64,000 nucleotides of DNA from Mycolicibacterium komossense (GTDB taxonomy: Bacteria > Actinomycetota > Actinomycetes > Mycobacteriales > Mycobacteriaceae): contig NZ_JACKTY010000031.1 in assembly GCF_025822605.1 (NCBI RefSeq), forward strand, positions 18,301 through 82,300. The letters run 5' to 3'. Below are positions 59,871-64,000 of the stretch, one piece after another. Position 1 is the stretch's first letter, and every line of letters starts with the position of its first letter. A program made the position numbers and the translations under genes. The notes below the pieces were generated by a model. That model worked only from the letters and a program-made list of their open reading frames with translations. It had not been told where the DNA came from and searched no databases.

Positions 59871-61088
59871 CTAGTGTGCGCGGTTGGCGTGCCCGGTTTT
59901 TCGTGCTGAGGGGCCGGTGCCGGTGGCACCGCCGGAGCCGGTGTCGTGAGTGCTACCAGCCTGGGTGGAGCCGGGTTGTGCGTTGTTGGCGCTGCCCGCA
60001 CCGGTGTTGTCGGATGCCGCGGGTGTGGCTTTCGTGGTCGCCGGGCTGGGTGCGATTGCCGCGCGGAGCGTGCTCGGCACGCTGGATGCGGTTACCGCGC
60101 TGGGTGCGCTCCCCGTGCTGCGTGCGCTCCCCGTGCTGCGTGGGCTAGCCGTGCTGCGTGGGCTAGCCGTGGCAGGGGTGGCGTCCAGTGTCACCGTGGC
60201 AGCTGGTTTCGGTAGGGCTGCAGCCGCATTGGGGGACGCGACCGCCGCCGCCGTGAATGACACCGGTGCGCCCAGCGCTTGCGCGATGGTGTCGCGCAGG
60301 CCAAGCAATGCGGCGACAAGACCCGATTGTCCGGCGCCGACCGGGGTCAGAACCCCCGGGGCTCCCGTCGGTGCATACCCGTTGAGGAAGGCGTTGGTGA
60401 GCACGGCGGGGGCGTTGACGATCGCGTTCACCGCCGCCCCGAAATCGCCGGCGCCCACCGCGTCGTACACCGCTTGCACGGTATCCCCAAACGCGCCCTC
60501 GACGGTGCTGACCACGGAGAGCGCAGAAAAGCCCGCGACGATAAGCACGGTGGGGACTGCCTTTACTACGTTGACGATGTTCTGCAGAACCTGGCCGGGG
60601 ATGTTGAGCAACGGAAGCAACTGGAGGGCGGGGTACTGCACCACCCCGAGTGCGGCAAAAAACACCGTGGCCAAGGCGTTGTTGATCTGGCCGGCGGCCA
60701 GTTGTTGAGCTGCCGTTTGGAACGCCTGTGGGAGTGCCGTCAGGTTCGCGACAAAGGCGCCGCCGGCGTTGCCGAGCGCTGTGGAGATGGTGGTGGCGTA
60801 GCCGATCTGGTTGGCGATGATCTGCGCCAAGATGGGAGCAGGGTCAGACTGCACCTGCTGGCCAAGGGCCGACAGGTTGTTGAACGTTGTCGTCAGGACC
60901 TGCACCCACTCGCTGATGGGATCGACCGTCGCGGTCGCCGACGCAGTCAACGTCGCCGCGATGCTCGACACCGGGATCGCCGGCAGATGCACCTCCTGCG
61001 GTGCCACCACTATCGGCGACAGCGCGATGACACTCGCCCCGATCAGTGCCACACCGCTGGTCATCCTGGTCCGCGCAAACGTTTGCAT
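59871..61088 (-). CDS. GjpA-like outer-membrane porin candidate
   Basis: This 405-residue exported protein has a signal-like start (MTSGVALIGASVIALSPIVV), a hydrophobic Ala/Leu/Val-rich middle (residues about 60-290) and a low-complexity Ala/Ser/Thr/Pro tail with the repeat ASPRSTASPRSTGSARSTGS. It resembles mycobacterial and Gordonia proteins annotated as porin GjpA; I infer this from the N-terminal pattern and layout. GGGAGAG precedes the ATG. Its stop codon lies within the IS-flanking inverted repeat, so the 3' end may have been altered by the insertion. Confidence 0.65.
   Translation of the reverse strand: MQTFARTRMTSGVALIGASVIALSPIVVAPQEVHLPAIPVSSIAATLTASATATVDPISEWVQVLTTTFNNLSALGQQVQSDPAPILAQIIANQIGYATTISTALGNAGGAFVANLTALPQAFQTAAQQLAAGQINNALATVFFAALGVVQYPALQLLPLLNIPGQVLQNIVNVVKAVPTVLIVAGFSALSVVSTVEGAFGDTVQAVYDAVGAGDFGAAVNAIVNAPAVLTNAFLNGYAPTGAPGVLTPVGAGQSGLVAALLGLRDTIAQALGAPVSFTAAAVASPNAAAALPKPAATVTLDATPATASPRSTASPRSTGSARSTGSAPSAVTASSVPSTLRAAIAPSPATTKATPAASDNTGAGSANNAQPGSTQAGSTHDTGSGGATGTGPSARKTGHANRAH
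60103..60171 (-). repeat. 18-bp tandem repeat in GjpA-like tail
   Basis: About four imperfect copies of an 18-base unit built on CCCCGTGCTGCGT or AGCCGTGCTGCGT encode the Ser-Pro-Arg-Ser-Thr repeat of the protein's tail. The unit is divisible by three, so copy-number change keeps the frame. Confidence 0.75.
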
Positions 61089-61722
61089 AACTCTCCCTCA
61101 GTAATCGGTAACCTGAAGTCGTAAATTACTTCACTCTGATCGCCGCGCGGGCCTAATTCCACCGGAAAGTCTGAGAATTTCTCAGCTGGGTTGAGAACTC
61201 CCCTATTCTGGCCTCTCCCAGGGCATCTGGCGCGGCCTTATCGTTATTCGGTGTTGAAAGTTGTCGGCAGAAAGTTATCTCGCCCAGATAATTAACTACA
61301 TAAAGCTATTAGGGCAAAGATATTGCAATACCGAATACCCCGGGCGGGCACACAACCTGCCCCATCCTGTAGAGCCACACGCCGCGCGCCAGGAACTGCT
61401 CCACGCCGGCAGGCTCGGCGGTACCGGTCCGGCACACCAGCAGCCCGACGACAATCTGAGGGTCGCCCCAACGTCCCCAGCTGCAACCGACGTCTCACAA
61501 ACGCCGCGGGCTCAACCTGCCGCAGTCAGCGGAATCGTCAAACCACCTGGCGCCGGCGACATCCCCGCACTTGCCAGACCCGACGCAGTCAAAGGCAGCG
61601 CAATCAAGCGATAAGACAACCACTTTCAAGCCCAGATCGCTCGTCGCATAGTCACCGGAAGGAGTCCACCTGCCGTCGTACAGATGTGGTGGGACATCGA
61701 ATGCGACGACGGGTGGTCACCC
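61089..61722. other. Gene-poor stretch of 634 bases
   Basis: The right-hand end nearest 61088 is an AT-rich promoter-like region for the GjpA-like gene. The middle (61260-61680) has open frames on both strands, but none shows a ribosome site, a coherent protein or a recognised domain. I see no RNA gene. Confidence 0.5.
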
Positions 61723-62208
61723 CTAATTGGGGAAGGGATCCAATTCACGCATTCGGTTCAGATGAGCTTGTTGCAGTTCGTCCGAACGGGCGAGGAACCC
61801 GGCGATCAGAGAAATCTCCGCCGCGTTGTAATAGCTGACCAACATCTTGAGGCCCTGATCCAGCAGCGGGGAGACGAGTTCCGAAAAACGGTGAGCAGCG
61901 AGATCTGTGGCCAACACGATTACTCGGCGGTGATCAGTCGGATGTAGCGATCGAGTGACGTAGCCGATTTTCTCAAGGCGGTTGAGCACGATTGTGGTGC
62001 CGGCCGCAGTGAGACCGAGCTGGTCGGCCAGAAATCCTGGCGTCGTGGCTTTCTCGCCCGCAATGAGAATGAGCAAAAGGGCTCGTAGATCAGTGCGATT
62101 GACGCCGAGCACCCTCACTAATTCGTGCGCCAAGTCGTCGATGGATCCATGAAAAGATTCCAATCGTCTCTTCAGGACTCCGGCGATCCGAGAGAGTTCG
62201 GTTGCCAT
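61723..62208 (-). CDS. MarR-family transcriptional regulator, copy 2
   Basis: This 161-residue winged-helix regulator is colinear with the one at 57362 (about 75% identical; identical C-terminal RMRELDPFP). DNA-binding helix LGLTAAGTTIVLNRLEKIGYVTRS and wing HPTDHRRVIVLATDLA. The ATG at 62208 is preceded by GGGGGAGG. It reads in the same direction as copy 1 about 4.4 kb away, so the pair looks like a direct duplication that has since diverged. Confidence 0.92.
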   Translation of the reverse strand: MATELSRIAGVLKRRLESFHGSIDDLAHELVRVLGVNRTDLRALLLILIAGEKATTPGFLADQLGLTAAGTTIVLNRLEKIGYVTRSLHPTDHRRVIVLATDLAAHRFSELVSPLLDQGLKMLVSYYNAAEISLIAGFLARSDELQQAHLNRMRELDPFPN

Positions 62209-62260
62209 CGGATGAAAAAACCTCCCCCATGTGGACTTGTCCCCGTGTGGGAAACGGGCT

Positions 62261-62295
62261 CAAGCGGCCTGTGCGACTGATCGAGTCGGGTTTCC
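62261..62295. promoter_or_regulatory. Upstream element shared by the two MarR genes, copy 2
   Basis: Counterpart of 57902-57937, beginning CAAGCGGCCTG and ending GTTTCC, with only a few differences. It lies at nearly the same distance from its MarR start. Confidence 0.55.
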
Positions 62296-62453
62296 CTTTG
62301 TGACGAGCCCTGATCATAACGACGGTCGAGTGCCCTGCGCGGCGATTATCGATGCTTTCGCTCTAGCTATCGGCGACTTCGCCGCCGAATTGAGCAATGC
62401 TCGAAATCTGCGTGGACGAGCGTCGATAGTTGGCCGGGGAAGGTGCAGGTAGT

Positions 62454-62582
62454 TCACGACACGGAATCAGCCAACGAATGCGACGGGTCGGTCGCTGTTT
62501 GGGTGAGATCGTCCGCGATGGCACTCACGCCGACGATGTGCTCCTGAAGTTGTGCAATCACCCCGCCGAGCATCGGATCCAT
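62454..62582 (-). CDS. Possible 42-residue helical peptide or gene remnant
   Basis: The frame MDPMLGGVIAQLQEHIVGVS continues ADDLTQTATDPSHS and ends in VS. It has amphipathic character but no ribosome site and no recognised family. It is the only coding-like piece in 62209-62847, which otherwise shows nothing beyond the MarR promoter region. Confidence 0.22.
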   Translation of the reverse strand: MDPMLGGVIAQLQEHIVGVSAIADDLTQTATDPSHSLADSVS

Positions 62583-62847
62583 TCGAGAACGACGAATCCG
62601 ATCGAATCAACTTGTACCAGTGTGTGGTTGCGGACCAGTGGCACCAAGGGCCCAGGCTCTGGGCTGCAGGAATTGCCATGTCCTACAAGCTCATCAACGC
62701 CGCACAAGCCCGTTGGCAGGTAGTCAACGCACCACACTTGGTCGCCCTGGTCACCTGCCATTTGCGTTCGCTTCCCAGGAAACGCTTCATCCGCTCGGAC
62801 TTTCCATGGCCTGGAGAGTGCGAAACCCCTCGGTGTCGGTCCGCACG

Positions 62848-63092
62848 TCAGGCTCTGGTGGCGAGCGCGCGGATGCTGCCCGCGTCGGTGAACGTGAAGC
62901 GGAACGTCAGGTCGACCGGACTACCGGGGAAGCCGCCGGAGATCCGCGCGGGCGCGACGGTCACGTCACAGAGAGCCTCTAGGTGGCGGATGGTGTGCGT
63001 GGCTGCACCGCACTGAACCGCGCCAGATACTGCGCCGTTTCGAAGTGCGTCGCCAACTCGAAGTAGCGGTCCACCAGTTCGGTGGTGCCCAT
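62848..63092 (-). pseudogene. NTF2-like (SnoaL-fold) protein, internally deleted
   Basis: An excellent ribosome site (GAGGAGG) precedes ATG 63092 and MGTTELVDRYFELATHFETA. The frame ends at a TAG after about 37 codons. In another frame the sequence resumes with TIRHLEALCDVTVAPARISG and GSPVDLTFRFTFTDAGSIRA, which looks like the final strands of an NTF2-like fold. About 40 residues of a typical 130-residue protein are missing between the pieces, so this is a deletion-frameshift remnant. Confidence 0.7.
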
Positions 63093-63437
63093 GCTGCCGC
63101 CTCCTCTTTGCTGAGTCTTCCCGGGCGGGTGGGCAGCCTGTTACAGCGGTCGATGCCCACTGCCGTAAGTGGAGAGTCAAACGTCGGCCTATGACGGCCG
63201 TGGACGGGACCGGCAAAGTTCTACCGGCTGCGTCACCTGTGTTGCTGATGGGATTTACCTAGTCATCCCCTGGGGATCCCCTAACCCCCTAATCGGGTTT
63301 GCCGGTAAGCCCCGGGGGCTGCGGGGAGAGCACGGGCACCGACCCCGTGTTCATTCGCTGCGGCGATCCATAGCGTGGCTATCAGTGACCGGACGAGTCC
63401 GGCAACGCGCTCTCCGAGAAACGAGAAAGGTCTTCCG
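63093..63437. other. Intergenic region before IniB-like gene
   Basis: No gene is seen. A perfect short palindrome CCGGAC-GA-GTCCGG lies at 63389-63102 plus 300, that is 63389-63402, 36 bases before the IniB-like start. A CCCCTGGGG palindrome lies near 63268. They may belong to the promoter region of the IniB-like gene, but neither matches an operator I can name. Confidence 0.35.
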
Positions 63438-64000
63438 ATGGACAACGTGCTCCAATTCATTCTGGATCTGTTCAACAACGAAACCGCCGCACAGCAGTTC
63501 GTTGCAAACCCCGACATGGCGCTGGCGACGGCCGGATTGCAAGACGTCAGCCCTGACGTCCTTCAGTCGGTGGCCACCAGTGCCGTTCCCGGCCTGATCC
63601 TCGGTAATGCCAATCCCGTCGCCGGCCTGCAACAGGCGGTATCCGATCAGTTCGGATTCGCGCCCGTTGCCGGAACCGTTGTCGACAATGCGGCAAGCCT
63701 GCTCTCCCCCGTCGCCGACGTCATCTCCCCCGACGTCATTCCCGGGGTTTTGGGGGGATTGCTCAGCAACAACACCGTCGAGCTCGGCAATAACGTTGCG
63801 CCCGCGGACGGGTTTGTCGACGACCGCGTGAATACCGGCTTCGTCGGCAACCAGGGTGTCGGTCTCGGACTCGGCGGTGGCGCCGAAGTCGGTGGCGGTT
63901 TTGAGGCCGGCCTCGCCGGACAAGCCGGTCTGGGCCTGGGCTTGGGCTCAGGTCTTGAGAGTGGCGTAGGCGCCGGGCTCGGTGCTGGCGTGGAAGTCGG
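63438..64000 (+). CDS. IniB-like protein, 3' end outside window
   Basis: At least 187 residues are visible. The N-terminal domain (FILDLFNNETAAQQFVANPD, then DVSPDVLQSVATSAVPGLIL) matches the N-terminal domain of mycobacterial IniB. A Gly/Ala/Leu/Val-rich low-complexity region (GLGLGGGAEVGGG and onward) follows, also as in IniB. IniB is induced by cell-wall inhibitors such as isoniazid and its role is unclear. AAAGG lies nine bases before the ATG. Whether dynamin-like iniA and iniC follow cannot be seen. Confidence 0.85.
   Translation, partial: MDNVLQFILDLFNNETAAQQFVANPDMALATAGLQDVSPDVLQSVATSAVPGLILGNANPVAGLQQAVSDQFGFAPVAGTVVDNAASLLSPVADVISPDVIPGVLGGLLSNNTVELGNNVAPADGFVDDRVNTGFVGNQGVGLGLGGGAEVGGGFEAGLAGQAGLGLGLGSGLESGVGAGLGAGVEV

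Noticed and set aside
61261..61614. Rightward 117-codon frame between the GjpA-like and second MarR genes
   Set aside because: No ribosome site, no domain, unusual residue mix; both strands are open here by chance.
1..64000. CRISPR arrays, tRNA and rRNA genes
   Set aside because: No regularly spaced direct repeats and no tRNA- or rRNA-like conserved stretches were noticed when reading either strand; a covariance-model scan was not possible.

Overview
The window is high-GC actinobacterial DNA and almost certainly comes from a fast-growing mycobacterium (Mycolicibacterium type). The signs are an exochelin-type hydroxamate siderophore locus with IdeR-like operators, an MbtH protein, a GH65/beta-phosphoglucomutase pair, a cutinase, a GjpA-like porin candidate and an IniB-like protein.

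Iron region (1-24.7 kb). A leftward operon runs mbtH, two half-size ABC exporters and a giant NRPS that leaves the window at base 1. The genes are tightly packed, with stop/start overlaps. The NRPS reads A-T-E / C-A-T / C-A-T-E / C-A..., and its binding-pocket residues predict formyl-hydroxyornithine, beta-alanine, hydroxyornithine, threonine. That is the order of the first four residues of exochelin MS. Around it lie a formyltransferase, an ornithine N5-monooxygenase, a cluster-borne panD (aspartate to beta-alanine), a siderophore-binding lipoprotein, an ABC importer (two permeases, one ATPase) and a siderophore-interacting reductase. Three IdeR-like boxes (17093, 19844, 24716) sit at the three promoter regions, so synthesis, beta-alanine supply, export, uptake and iron release look co-regulated.

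Mixed chromosomal region (24.8-31 kb). This holds exported proteins, a CDP-diacylglycerol diphosphatase, a TetR/epimerase pair with a duplicated palindromic operator, a PHP phosphatase, a methyltransferase and a cutinase.

Sugar or polyol region (30.6-36 kb). A class II aldolase, an orphan periplasmic sugar-binding lipoprotein, a DeoR regulator and a zinc dehydrogenase run leftward, with an FGGY kinase divergent. AT-rich TAACAT/ATGTTA half-sites recur at the promoters.

36-45.7 kb. Here are a truncated SDR, an ABM-domain protein, a DedA protein, an Asn-rich secreted protein with a GTT microsatellite, an EEP-fumC-ThrE operon preceded by a 55-residue ORF, a quinone oxidoreductase, DUF1275, an MFS transporter and a HAD phosphatase.

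Partner-switching region (45.8-50.7 kb). An RsbQ-like hydrolase and an RsbP-like PAS-PP2C phosphatase overlap head to tail. Three STAS proteins, an RsbW-like kinase and a stand-alone response regulator follow, but no sigma factor gene is present. A SigF-like promoter lies just downstream, in front of a decayed ferredoxin-reductase pseudogene.

50.7-57 kb. PhoU, beta-phosphoglucomutase/GH65 and an EEP protein, plus very small ORFs, one a 33-residue zinc ribbon.

Accessory tail (57-64 kb). This stretch is more AT-rich and decayed. Two MarR paralogues (about 75% identical, with a shared upstream element) bracket exported proteins and an IS481-family relic. An NTF2-like pseudogene and the start of an IniB-like gene follow. 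No rRNA, tRNA or CRISPR was seen.
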